Below, in pieces: positions 46,018 to 54,089 of a stretch of 64,000 nucleotides of DNA. The notes below the pieces were generated by a model. That model ran no database searches. It saw only the letters and a list, made by a program, of their open reading frames with translations, and was not told the origin of the DNA. Each line of letters starts with the position of its first letter. The stretch's first letter is position 1. Source of the DNA: RBG-16-49-21 sp040768125. Its GTDB lineage: Bacteria; Spirochaetota; UBA4802; UBA5550. Position numbers and translations under genes: made by a program. Location: positions 930,001 through 994,000 of the forward strand of contig JAXGNG010000001.1 in assembly GCA_040768125.1 (NCBI GenBank), given 5' to 3'.

Positions 46018-46671
46018 ATGAGACGGACCGCGCTGATGCTGTTCTTCGTTGTCGCCTTCGTCATTCCCCTTCGGGCGGGATCGACGGGGTTCGACCTGGG
46101 CCTTCGTTACGGCGCCGGCATCTGTTCCCTCGGGCAGGACCCCTTCATGGAGCGCACGGGCGATCACTATTCGTTCATAAATTTTTCCATTGCGGGCGAA
46201 CTGGTCGTCAGGGATATATTCCGGGTCGAGGTCGACCTGCTCTTTGACGAGCGCGGTTTCACGAAGATCCGGGGGAACGAGGCCAGGCATCTTCTCTATT
46301 TCCTGGATGTCCCCGTTGTCCTGAAATTGTATCCTTTCAAATACGTCTATCTCGGCACCGGTATCGGGTGCGCGTTCAAGGTCGGATCAAGGCCTCCTTC
46401 CCGGTCCAGGAGCTTCTCGGGGGCCATCATGGGTTACCGGCATTTCGTCTCGGAAAAGATGAAGAACTTCGAGGTCAACCACGTCCTGGTCCTGGGCGCG
46501 TCGGTCCCCGTGTACCGCGGCCTTTCCGTCATCGTGGAATGCAGGCACAATTACGGCCTTACCAGCATCAACAGTCATAAGAATAAGTCGGTCCTGCTGC
46601 CGCCTCAGGATTTTATTGAAAGGTTCCGGACGCTCTATCTCTTCGTCGGCGCAAACTATCGCGTCTGGTAA
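46018..46671 (+). CDS. PorT-like outer-membrane beta-barrel protein
   Basis: A 217-aa protein with signal peptide MRRTALMLFFVVAFVIPLRAG. Beta-strand runs (FDLGLRYGAGICSLG, FSIAGELVVRDIFRVEVDLLFDERGF, FLDVPVVLKLYPFKYVYLGTGIG) and the C-terminal LYLFVGANYRVW, a terminal aromatic motif, fit the outer-membrane beta-barrel (PorT/OmpW-like) group. The neighbouring barrel and esterase lipoprotein probably share the transcript. Ligand unknown. Confidence 0.75.
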   Translation: MRRTALMLFFVVAFVIPLRAGSTGFDLGLRYGAGICSLGQDPFMERTGDHYSFINFSIAGELVVRDIFRVEVDLLFDERGFTKIRGNEARHLLYFLDVPVVLKLYPFKYVYLGTGIGCAFKVGSRPPSRSRSFSGAIMGYRHFVSEKMKNFEVNHVLVLGASVPVYRGLSVIVECRHNYGLTSINSHKNKSVLLPPQDFIERFRTLYLFVGANYRVW

Positions 46672-46686
46672 CCGGGGGGGTCGCGC

Positions 46687-47511
46687 ATGAAAACGCTCTG
46701 TGCATCGATAATGACGGCGATTTCGTTGTTCACCGGATGCATGAATTCCCTCGACGAAGGCATACCGCCGATTGCATCCGAGCTCGGGCTGCTGCGTTCC
46801 GTAGTCGTGAACGGCAGGATATTCTACTACGCGGAACCCCTGCTTCCCCCGCCCGCCGGCGGCTATCCCGTCATCATGCTTTTTCACGGCGGAGACGGGT
46901 ACGCCGCGGACTGGATAGAGATACTGGGCCTTCCGAACGGCATGACCGTCATCGGTCTCGCGCGGCGTTATTTCATTATCGCGCCCGAATCGGGCGTCTC
47001 CGACGAGGGCTCGGGGAGCGTCACGGACGTGAAGAAGCGGTGGAATACGTCCGTGAACAGCGGGGACATCCCGTATATACTTGACATCATAGCCTGGATG
47101 CCCCGGTCAGGCTACCCGATAAACATGGGGAGGATTTTTCTCGCCGGCATATCCTCGGGCGGGGCAATGGTAAGCCGCATGGCCCAGACGACTCCCTGGG
47201 TCTTCGCGCGTCTCGCCATCATCGCGTCGATGAATCCCTCGTACTCGCCCTACTGGGAATCCACCGTGATCGTGAGCGCGGAGCATCCCTCCACCGCGTT
47301 CATACACGGGACCGCCGACTGGGCGGTGCCGATTGAACGCATGCGCGAGTATTATAACGGGATACCGGCGGTCCCGGCTGCCCTGGGGGATTGTGATTTC
47401 ACTGACGGTGGGGCCAAGGTGAAGATGAAATGCGAGGTCGCCGGCGGCGGTCACACATGGTTCGGCCAGTACAACTCGAGCATCTACGACTGGTTTGATG
47501 CCGCGCCGTAG
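46687..47511 (+). CDS. PHB-depolymerase/feruloyl-esterase-like lipoprotein
   Basis: A 274-aa protein. Signal peptide with lipobox LFTGC (C18). The alpha/beta-hydrolase core: VIMLFHGGDGYAADW (oxyanion), FLAGISSGGAMVSRM with nucleophile S156, FIHGTADWAVP (acid D) and AGGGHTWFGQY (histidine). This is the LpqC / poly(3-hydroxybutyrate) depolymerase-like esterase pattern. Located in the envelope. It starts 15 bases after the upstream barrel gene. Natural ester substrate unknown. Confidence 0.8.
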   Translation: MKTLCASIMTAISLFTGCMNSLDEGIPPIASELGLLRSVVVNGRIFYYAEPLLPPPAGGYPVIMLFHGGDGYAADWIEILGLPNGMTVIGLARRYFIIAPESGVSDEGSGSVTDVKKRWNTSVNSGDIPYILDIIAWMPRSGYPINMGRIFLAGISSGGAMVSRMAQTTPWVFARLAIIASMNPSYSPYWESTVIVSAEHPSTAFIHGTADWAVPIERMREYYNGIPAVPAALGDCDFTDGGAKVKMKCEVAGGGHTWFGQYNSSIYDWFDAAP

Positions 47512-47655
47512 CGGGTCCGCGGTCTGGTACGGGAAGAAATGATCGAAAAAAATGATTGATTCCCCTTCCGGGTCTCGCTACCGTTCCCTCGCCCGGCCCG
47601 CGGCACCCGCTTTCGCCGCCCCGCGGCCCATCCGCTCATGTCCCGGGGTACCGAG

Positions 47656-48333
47656 ATGAAGAAGACCGCCGCCTTTTTTGATTTCGACGGCACGCTCCTC
47701 ACCACGCACACGGCGGGCCTTGTGGTGCGGAACCTCCGCGACTCCGGGGCCCGTCACTTCGCCGGGAGGTCCCTCTCCCTGCTCTATCTCCTCCGGGTCC
47801 TGGCGTGGCGGTCCCTCTACCGTGTGCGGATCGCCTCCGAGACCGCCATGGCCGCGGTGCTCCTCGATTTCTACCGGGGCAGGAGGGTCGACGATGTCGA
47901 GCGATGGTCCGCCGGGTTCTACCGCGACTACCTGAGACCCGGGCTCTCGTCGATCATGATCGATATCGTAAAGGAACACAGGCGGAAGGGCCATCTCCTG
48001 GTGATCGTTTCCGGCCAGGTCAGGACGGTCCTCGATCACGTGGCCGCGGACCTGGGCTTCGACCACGTGATCTGCACCGACCTTGAGCGTGACGGCACCG
48101 GCCGCTTCACCGGGAGGCCCGCCGGGGTCATCTGCGTTGATTCGAACAAGAAGGACCTCGCCCTCGCCTACGCGGAGGAGGAGGGGATCGATCTCGCCTC
48201 GTCCTACAGCTACGGAAACCACGAGGCCGACGGAGACATCCTCGCCATGGTGGGAAACCCCGTGGCCGTGGAGCCGACGAGACGCCTGGAAGCCATGGCC
48301 ATTGAGCGTGGGTGGCGGATAATTGCCCACTGA
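47656..48333 (+). CDS. HAD-IB phosphatase (SerB-like)
   Basis: A 225-aa HAD hydrolase: FFDFDGTLLTTHT (motif I, D9 and D11), VIVSGQVRTVLDHVA (motif II), and ASSYSYGNHEADGDILAMVGNPVAVEPTRRL (motif IV and tail). This is the HAD-IB subfamily, which includes phosphoserine phosphatase, and the acyl-phosphate / glycerolipid related group. ATG 47656 follows GGGG at 7 bases; ATG 47638 lacks a site. The substrate cannot be assigned. Confidence 0.85.
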   Translation: MKKTAAFFDFDGTLLTTHTAGLVVRNLRDSGARHFAGRSLSLLYLLRVLAWRSLYRVRIASETAMAAVLLDFYRGRRVDDVERWSAGFYRDYLRPGLSSIMIDIVKEHRRKGHLLVIVSGQVRTVLDHVAADLGFDHVICTDLERDGTGRFTGRPAGVICVDSNKKDLALAYAEEEGIDLASSYSYGNHEADGDILAMVGNPVAVEPTRRLEAMAIERGWRIIAH

Positions 48334-48479
48334 GGTGCGACGTGACGGGAGCCCCGTAGTTCATCCGAATCCCCTCACTGCTGATATGTCATTGACAGCG
48401 CCGCGCGTTGATGGTTGTTTTGAACGGCGAGGATACCCCCGGCGCAGATCCCCGGGACATCCGAAAAGGCGGCACCACC

Positions 48480-49235
48480 ATGGCGAAACCGAAACTGAAA
48501 CCGCAGACTACCACCCTCTGGGACTATCCCTCCCAGCAGTATCGCCGCGACCAGGAGGCGCATAAACACTACCGCGGCGCCACGCCGGCCTACATTATAT
48601 GGAACCTCCTCCGCCGCTACACCCGGCCGAAGGACCTGGTAGTTGATCCTATGTGCGGGAGCGGCACCACCCTTGACGTGGCCCGTGACCTTGGAAGGCG
48701 CGCCCTGGGCTACGACCTCGCCCCGGCGCGGAAGGACGTGTTCCGCGCCGACGCGCGGAAGCTGCCCCTGGAGGACGAAAAGGCGGACTTCGTGTTCATC
48801 GACCCCCCCTATTCGAATCACATACACTATTCGGGGCTCCCGGAATGCATCGGTGAGCTCTCGGCGCGGGGCGAGGCCTACTTCGAGGCCATGGGGGCGG
48901 TCATCGCGGAGATACACCGGGTGCTTCGCCCCGGGCGCCACATGGCGCTCTACGTCTCCGACTCCTACGAGAAGGGAAAGCCCTTCTCCCCCATCGGATT
49001 CCGCCTCTTCGCGCTCATGGAGGAGCGCTTCGAGGCCGTGGACATCGTCGCCGTGACGCGGCGCAACGCGAAGCTGAAGAACCGGAGCTGGCACGCCGCG
49101 GCGCTGGAGGGGAACTTCTTCCTCAGGGGGTTCCACTATCTCTTCATCATGCGGAAGCCCAGTGGCAGGGACGGGAAGGGGAGGGCCGACCGCCGGTCCC
49201 CCGAGGAGGTCCGGGAGGATCTCCTCGGGATCTGA
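48480..49235 (+). CDS. N4/N6-type DNA methylase-like protein, solitary
   Basis: A 251-aa methyltransferase. YRRDQEAHKHYRGATPAYIIWNLLRRYT precedes VDPMCGSGTTLDVARDLGRRALGYDL (SAM motif I), then FIDPPYSNH (catalytic motif IV, DPPY), and VLRPGRHMALYVSDSY. There is no separate target-recognition domain, and no restriction gene nearby. It could be a solitary DNA methylase or an RNA methylase with DPPY. ATG 48480 is chosen because the family pattern begins there. Confidence 0.75.
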   Translation: MAKPKLKPQTTTLWDYPSQQYRRDQEAHKHYRGATPAYIIWNLLRRYTRPKDLVVDPMCGSGTTLDVARDLGRRALGYDLAPARKDVFRADARKLPLEDEKADFVFIDPPYSNHIHYSGLPECIGELSARGEAYFEAMGAVIAEIHRVLRPGRHMALYVSDSYEKGKPFSPIGFRLFALMEERFEAVDIVAVTRRNAKLKNRSWHAAALEGNFFLRGFHYLFIMRKPSGRDGKGRADRRSPEEVREDLLGI

Positions 49236-49243
49236 TGCGCCCC

Positions 49244-49702
49244 TCAGGTGAGGAACATGAAGAGCCAGTCCGCCACGAGGGAGGGCTTCGCCGCCCCCTC
49301 CACGGAGACCGTGTGGGTCACCGTGACGAGGACCCTGCCGCCATCCTTCTCCTCCACGCCGGCGAGCCTCATGACGGTGCGTATTCTTGATCCCGAGGGC
49401 ACGGGGTCGATGAAACGGACCCTGTCGAACCCGTAGTTGATCACCGCCTTCACGCCCTCGGGGATCCATATCCCCGAGGCGGAGAGACGAGTGAGGAGGG
49501 AGAGGGTGAGGAAACCGTGGGCCACGGTGCGGCCGAAGGGGCCGTTCTTCGCCTTTTCCGGGTCCACGTGGATGAACTGGTGGTCCTCCGTGCAGTCAGC
49601 GAAGAGGTTGATCCGCTCCTGGGTGATCTCGATCCAATCGCTTGTCTTCTCGTCCCCGATCATTTTTTTCAGTTCATCGACGGGCAGAACGGTCATGGCC
49701 AT
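49244..49702 (-). CDS. MaoC-like (R)-enoyl-CoA hydratase
   Basis: A 152-aa hot-dog-fold protein: SDWIEITQERINLFADCTEDHQFIHVDPEKAKNGPFGRTVAHGFLTLSLL, with the hydratase motif D-x4-H and the conserved 'AHGFL' segment. It would hydrate trans-2-enoyl-CoA to (R)-3-hydroxyacyl-CoA. GGAGGA lies before the ATG. Convergent with the methylase gene. Confidence 0.9.
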   Translation of the reverse strand: MAMTVLPVDELKKMIGDEKTSDWIEITQERINLFADCTEDHQFIHVDPEKAKNGPFGRTVAHGFLTLSLLTRLSASGIWIPEGVKAVINYGFDRVRFIDPVPSGSRIRTVMRLAGVEEKDGGRVLVTVTHTVSVEGAAKPSLVADWLFMFLT

Positions 49703-49851
49703 GGCGTGTCCTCCTTCAATATATGAAACAATAAGAACCGGAAGACAAACAAAGTCAATTAAAATGTGTGCCTGCTCTCACCTGAGCGTCACGGCTATCG
49801 CAATGCGGCGGGCACAAGGTGATGGGGGATGATCGCGATCAGACTGTTATG

Positions 49852-49880
49852 CCTCTGTGTCTCGGTGCCTCCGTGGCCTT
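49852..49880. repeat. Second copy of the 'ctctgtgtctcggtg' repeat
   Basis: CTCTGTGTCTCGGTGCCTCC at about 49854 matches CTCCGTGTCTCTGTGCCTCC at 301 at 18 of 20 positions. Both lie in intergenic DNA. Here the complementary left arm is not obvious. It lies in a 297-base gap before the membrane-protein gene at 50000. Confidence 0.5.
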
Positions 49881-49929
49881 GCCGGTTGAGCGAATCCGGG
49901 CCCTTTGCGCCCCTGCCGGGACAAAAGGG

Positions 49930-49959
49930 TTGACAGCGCGGTCCCGCCGGTGCTATCAT
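49930..49959 (+). promoter_or_regulatory. Sigma-70-like promoter
   Basis: TTGACA (49930-49935), an 18-base GC-rich spacer and TATCAT (49954-49959). Transcription would start near 49966, about 34 bases before the ATG at 50000, leaving room for the GGGGGAGG ribosome-binding site. Confidence 0.65.
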
Positions 49960-49999
49960 CGGAAAGACGGCGCCCGGTCCGGGCGCCGGGGGAGGCGTC

Positions 50000-50545
50000 A
50001 TGGCGATCCATCGCGAAAAAATCATCCTGGTACTGGTCAACATCATCGGGGGCACCGCCGTTCTCGGGAGCTACGCCCGGGGCATCCTCACGCGCCCCGA
50101 CGCGGGGTCACTCTGGGGCGGCGTTCCCGAATCGGTGATGCCCCTCTACAGCGTCTCCATGGTCACCGCCGCAACGGGGTACCTGATCTTTACGGCCTAC
50201 CTGCTCTTCGCCGTCGACGCCGGGACGGCCAGGGTCGCCGGCCGTTTCGGATACCGCCTCTTCACCTGGCTTTACGTCCTGGTGCTGGCGCCCTCGGCGG
50301 CGTGGATGCCCCTCACCTTTGCCATGATCGACGCGCCCTCGACACTGACCTGGCTCGCCGTGCGGCTGGTACTTTTCGTCGTGGGCGCGGCGTCGGCGGG
50401 AATCCTGGTCTCCCTGGTGTACCTGTCGCCGCGGTCCGCACCCGCGGTCCGCGGCGCAGCCGTGGCGGGGAGCATTCTCTTCTGCTTCCAGACCCTGGTC
50501 CTCGACGCCATGGTGTGGACCGCCTTTTTTCCCGTACGCCTGTAG
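50000..50545 (+). CDS. Five-helix membrane protein of unknown function
   Basis: A 181-aa integral membrane protein with five or six hydrophobic segments (IILVLVNIIGGTAVLGSYA, VSMVTAATGYLIFTAYLLFAV, LFTWLYVLVLAPSAAWMPLTF, WLAVRLVLFVVGAASAGILVSLVYL, AVAGSILFCFQTLVLDAMVW). No catalytic motif is recognised. GGGGGAGG precedes the ATG, and a good promoter lies upstream. Followed by a terminator, so it is probably transcribed alone. Confidence 0.65.
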   Translation: MAIHREKIILVLVNIIGGTAVLGSYARGILTRPDAGSLWGGVPESVMPLYSVSMVTAATGYLIFTAYLLFAVDAGTARVAGRFGYRLFTWLYVLVLAPSAAWMPLTFAMIDAPSTLTWLAVRLVLFVVGAASAGILVSLVYLSPRSAPAVRGAAVAGSILFCFQTLVLDAMVWTAFFPVRL

Positions 50546-50567
50546 CGGGCCCTCACGGCGCGGCACT

Positions 50568-50600
50568 GCGGCGCGCGTTCCGCCGCCGCGTGGTTTTTTT
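50568..50600 (+). terminator. Intrinsic terminator
   Basis: GCGGCG / CGCCGC with a 7-base loop, and beyond it GCGTGG then seven T (50594-50600). Ends the membrane-protein transcript. Confidence 0.65.
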
Positions 50601-50802
50601 ATTATTTCCCTTGAAAAAAATGCCCCTTTGCGGGAGAGTGTCCGCACACGCGGATTGCGGTGAAATGACACGCCTGTTGCCCCGGAAGATCCTTCCCTTT
50701 CAACGGAGAGCGTTTCGCACCACGGTACACCGGGGCTTCGCCGCGCGGTATCATTCCGCCCTGCGGACAAAGGGCGGGTGCTGGGGCCGGGGGCGGCCTC
50801 CG

Positions 50803-50826
50803 GCGAAATGCGCGCTGTCATTTCGC
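50803..50826 (+). promoter_or_regulatory. Leader hairpin before the second RRM gene
   Basis: GCGAAATG / CATTTCGC, perfect 8-bp stem with an 8-base loop, 34 bases upstream of the ATG at 50860. It sits in a 314-base gap (50546-50859) which otherwise has the terminator at 50568-50600 and no ORF I would accept. It may control the RNA-binding protein's own message. Confidence 0.4.
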
Positions 50827-50859
50827 GTCATCGCGTGAAACTATATAGAGGAGACGGTA

Positions 50860-51126
50860 ATGATGCAGGGAAAAACGTTGTACGTCGGCAACCTGAGCAG
50901 CACGGTGAACAGGAACAGCCTCATCGACCTCTTTTCCGGTTACGGAAGCGTCGTGGACGTGAAGATAATCGGCGCCAACGCCTTCGGCTTCATCGAGATG
51001 GCGAGCCAGACCGAGGCGGAGGAGGCGAAGAAGTCTCTCCAGGGATACAACCTCGAGGGCAAGGAGCTCAAGGTCGGCGAGGCCCGCCAGAAGAACTATC
51101 CCCGGGGCCGCGGCCCGAGGCGGTAG
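50860..51126 (+). CDS. Single-RRM RNA-binding protein
   Basis: An 88-aa protein with GAGGAGAC before ATG 50860. RNP2 is LYVGNL, and RNP1 is NAFGFIEM. A basic tail reads YPRGRGPRR. It differs from the RRM protein at 2785-3060 in lacking a long loop between the RNPs, and probably has a different RNA specificity. The tail's Arg-Gly residues are typical of such proteins. Confidence 0.9.
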   Translation: MMQGKTLYVGNLSSTVNRNSLIDLFSGYGSVVDVKIIGANAFGFIEMASQTEAEEAKKSLQGYNLEGKELKVGEARQKNYPRGRGPRR

Positions 51127-51165
51127 GTTAGAAACGCGTACCGCACTGCCGGGGGCCGCCTTCCC

Positions 51166-51954
51166 TCACCCGCGGATCTGTTTCTGCGGGAACCAGGGTA
51201 TGAAGGCGCTCGTGGCCTCACGGTATTCCTCCCACCCGGGCGTCCCCTCCATCATGCGCTCCGTCATGGGCACCCCCGAGACGAAGAGAAGCATGGCGGT
51301 GATGACCAGGGGGCCGATGAGCCCGATCCATCCCCAGGGAGAGGAGAGGGCGATTATGCCGATTCCCCACCAGAGGGTCGCCTCCCCGAAGTAGTTTGGG
51401 TGACGGCTGTAGCGCCAGAGGCCCGTTCGCAGAATCGTTCCCCGTTTCGAGGGGTCCTTCATGAAGCGGTCAAGCTGGTGGTCCCCCAGGGCCTCGAAGA
51501 GAAACCCGACGCACCAGACCGCGATCCCCAGGGCGTCGGACCACCCGATCCCCTTACCCCCCGACGAGGCGATGATCATGAGGGGCAGGGCGTTCAGCAG
51601 AAGGATTCCCCCCTGGAGCATGAACACCTGGAGATAGCTCCTGAGGACGAAGAGGCGCCCCCACTCCTCCCTCCATTTCCTGTACCGCGGGTCCTCTCCC
51701 CTGCCATGATTGCGCCGGAATATCCGTATCGCCAGGCGGAGCCCCCATGCCGTCACCAGGAAGGCCACGGCGGCCTGGCGCGCACCGGGGCCGCCCTGGA
51801 GGAGGATGCCCACAAGGACCACGAGAATGAAGCCGGGCCCCCAGGCGATGTCCGCGATGCTGTTGTCCTTCAGGGCCATGGCGACGATGAAGAGCGCCGT
51901 CATGTAGCAGAATACGATGATGGCTGAAATGACGATGGTTTCCCCTAATGGCAT
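51166..51954 (-). CDS. DUF1295 / steroid-5-alpha-reductase-like membrane protein
   Basis: A 262-aa protein with six or seven helices. The C-terminal LWRYSRHPNYFGEATLWWGIGIIAL is the NADPH/phospholipid-methyltransferase-like signature shared by DUF1295 and steroid 5-alpha reductases, followed by GVPMTERMMEGTPGWEEYRE. GGAGGA lies before the ATG. It overlaps no neighbour, but lies 9 bases after the PlsC-type gene stop and may be in one operon with it. Lipid or fatty-acid reduction is inferred from family. Confidence 0.85.
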   Translation of the reverse strand: MPLGETIVISAIIVFCYMTALFIVAMALKDNSIADIAWGPGFILVVLVGILLQGGPGARQAAVAFLVTAWGLRLAIRIFRRNHGRGEDPRYRKWREEWGRLFVLRSYLQVFMLQGGILLLNALPLMIIASSGGKGIGWSDALGIAVWCVGFLFEALGDHQLDRFMKDPSKRGTILRTGLWRYSRHPNYFGEATLWWGIGIIALSSPWGWIGLIGPLVITAMLLFVSGVPMTERMMEGTPGWEEYREATSAFIPWFPQKQIRG

Positions 51955-51963
51955 GGTTTCCTC

Positions 51964-52728
51964 CTATGCGCGTTGTTGCTCCCGCTCGATTCCCTTCCGG
52001 ATCCGCTCCCGCACGTCGGCGATGAGGCGATCCATCGATGATCTGTCATACCGGGACGCCTCCACGGGCTCGTGGATCCGCATAACCGCCCTGCCGGGAA
52101 AAAGGTCGAAGGTCCCCGGCGGGAGGATCCGCCGCGTCCCGGTGATGCTCACGGGGAGTATCGGCAGGCCGAGGTCCAGGGCGATCTGGAACGCCCCCTT
52201 CTTGAATTCACCCAGGCTCCCGTCGCGGCTCCGCGTCCCCTCGGGGAGAATGATCAGGGAGGTCCCCCCGGTGATCCGGCTCCTCGCCCGCTCAAGGTCG
52301 GCGTAGGCCTCCTTCGGGTTCGAGCGGTCGATGAGGACGTTCCCCCCCTTCTCCGCGGCGTAGCCGAAGACCGGCACCTTCCTGAGCTCCTTCTTGATCA
52401 CCCACTTCAGGTCGATGCCGAGCCACCCGTAGAGCACGAAGATGTCGTAGTGGCTCTGGTGGTTCGAAACCACGATGTAGGATTGTTTCTTTTTAATGTG
52501 TTCCCTGCCCAGGACGGTCACGAGCATGGGCGTGATGAAGCTGTTGAAGCGCGCCCACCATACCCCCGTGGTCCTGTTGGCCACGCGGTCGTTGAGGATG
52601 AAGATGATGATGACGCCCAGTCCCACGAAGAAGCAGGTGGAAAGGATCAGGAGAGGAAGGAAGAGCAGCCACTTGTAGGGCTGGTAGAGCAGGCGGAGGG
52701 TCCTCCGGAGGGGGCCGCGCTTCTCCAT
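51964..52728 (-). CDS. 1-acylglycerol-3-phosphate acyltransferase (PlsC type)
   Basis: A 254-aa membrane-bound acyltransferase. One or two helices near residues 15-45 precede VVSNHQSHYDIF (the NHxxxxD catalytic motif), KKELRKVPVFG, and IILPEGTRSRDG (phosphate-binding EGTRS). It would acylate lysophosphatidic acid. ATG 52728 has AGGGG 8 bases upstream; a GTG at 52734 overlaps the upstream stop as GTGA. Linked by this short spacing to the thioesterase gene upstream. Confidence 0.9.
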   Translation of the reverse strand: MEKRGPLRRTLRLLYQPYKWLLFLPLLILSTCFFVGLGVIIIFILNDRVANRTTGVWWARFNSFITPMLVTVLGREHIKKKQSYIVVSNHQSHYDIFVLYGWLGIDLKWVIKKELRKVPVFGYAAEKGGNVLIDRSNPKEAYADLERARSRITGGTSLIILPEGTRSRDGSLGEFKKGAFQIALDLGLPILPVSITGTRRILPPGTFDLFPGRAVMRIHEPVEASRYDRSSMDRLIADVRERIRKGIEREQQRA

Positions 52729-52730
52729 GG

Positions 52731-53201
52731 TCACTTCCCCTTCATGGCGTCCGGAATCTTCACCGCCACGAGCTTTCCCCGGGCGCAGAGAGCGCCCCCC
52801 GCCGAGAGGTCGGTCTCCACGACGATCTTCCGCTCCTTTATCTCCGTGACCCTCGAACGGAGGACAAGGGGCGGTCCCATTGGGGTGGGGCGGAGGTAGT
52901 CCACGTGGAGTGATGCGGTGACGTAGCGGAGGGGTGGGTCGCTGCCGAAATCCCGGCCTTCGGCGCGGTAGGCCGCCGCGGCGGCGGTGCCGGTGCTGTG
53001 GCAGTCGATGACAGAGGCGATGAGGCCGCCGTACACGAAGCCGGGAAAGGCCAGGTAACGCGGGTCCGGTTCGAAGGTGCAGACGCTCTCATCGCCGTCC
53101 CAGTAGCTCTTCACGTGAAGGCCGTCGGGGTTCAGGCGCCCGCAGCCGTAGCAGTGGCTGAAATCGTCGGGGTACCGCTCCTGGAAGGATTGTTCAGTCA
53201 T
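52731..53201 (-). CDS. PaaI-like hot-dog thioesterase
   Basis: A 156-aa protein. CYGCGRLNPDGLHVKSYWDGD is the start of many PaaI-type hot-dog proteins, with GFVYGGLIASVIDCHSTGTAAAAA (catalytic helix) and LHVDYLRPTPMG, LVLRSRVTEIKERKIVVETDL. It would hydrolyse an acyl-CoA thioester. It overlaps the acyltransferase start, so a lipid-related operon is likely (thioesterase, PlsC-type, DUF1295). Confidence 0.85.
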   Translation of the reverse strand: MTEQSFQERYPDDFSHCYGCGRLNPDGLHVKSYWDGDESVCTFEPDPRYLAFPGFVYGGLIASVIDCHSTGTAAAAAYRAEGRDFGSDPPLRYVTASLHVDYLRPTPMGPPLVLRSRVTEIKERKIVVETDLSAGGALCARGKLVAVKIPDAMKGK

Positions 53202-53219
53202 GTCGCGCTCTCTCCCATC

Positions 53220-53969
53220 CTAGTACTTGAAGGGATCCTTGTAGGTAAGGCCGTTCCCTTCGGGTCGCTCAAGCTTTTTGTATTCCGATTCATAGTCTTT
53301 CAGGAACTTCGACGCTTTCTCGAAGGTGAAGAAGAGGTCGTTCCCCTTCCCTCGCTTGCCCGCGTGGAATTCCAGGCCGTAGTCCTTTATATAGCGGTCG
53401 CGTATCAGGGATTCGTCGGAGCGGGCGGTAAGCTCCACGGCGATGTCGCTCTTCTTCCGCCCCGGGTGCATGGTGATGGCGTAGTCGCACGCCATGGCGA
53501 CGGTCGCCTTTCCCACGCCCCGTACCCTGTAGTAGGTGTCGTCGCACCGGTACTTGCCCAGGTACGCGAGCTTGATGTTTCCCGGGTAGTTCACCGGGAG
53601 GGCGGTGAAGTAGTCGACGTAGACTCCCCACCGGGGGTTCTTTTCCGTGATGTGGTACTGGAAAACGCTGTAGCCGAGGAGGATGAGGGTTTTATCGTAT
53701 GAGATGACGATGGCGTGGGACACGAAATGGTTCTTCTTGAGGAACTGGACGGCCGTGAGCCGCTTGTCTTCGTGCTCGGCGAGGAGGCCGTAGCGGCTGT
53801 GGTAGAATTCCTGGAGGGTATGCATGCTCCGGTCGTCGAATGTATTGAAAAGGCGCTCCTCCATCCGGTGGAGAGGCATGACTCTTCCGGCTATCAGCTT
53901 CCCGTTGATGTATATGGGGATCCAGTTGGCCTTGACGCTGAACTTGAGTCCCGATTCCGTTCCGCTCAT
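53220..53969 (-). CDS. Conserved-looking protein of unknown function
   Basis: A 249-aa protein without signal peptide. It contains MEERLFNTFDDRSMHTLQEFYHSRYGLLAEHEDKRLTAVQFLKK and GVYVDYFTALP. The segment YYRVRGVGKATVAMACDYAI recalls the acetyl-CoA-binding loop of GNAT acetyltransferases, but this is not enough for a call. A charged C-terminal helix ends the protein. It lies 18 bases upstream of the thioesterase gene and may belong to the same transcript. Confidence 0.5.
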   Translation of the reverse strand: MSGTESGLKFSVKANWIPIYINGKLIAGRVMPLHRMEERLFNTFDDRSMHTLQEFYHSRYGLLAEHEDKRLTAVQFLKKNHFVSHAIVISYDKTLILLGYSVFQYHITEKNPRWGVYVDYFTALPVNYPGNIKLAYLGKYRCDDTYYRVRGVGKATVAMACDYAITMHPGRKKSDIAVELTARSDESLIRDRYIKDYGLEFHAGKRGKGNDLFFTFEKASKFLKDYESEYKKLERPEGNGLTYKDPFKY

Positions 53970-54089
53970 GTACGCTCCCGATACTCGCGCCGGTCCCGGT
54001 GACGGGGGCTTTTTGTGTGATACTATATTCCGGCCCCAATTATTGCAACATTAATTATCTGGCCGCGCCTTCTCCGGGTGGCGCTCCCG

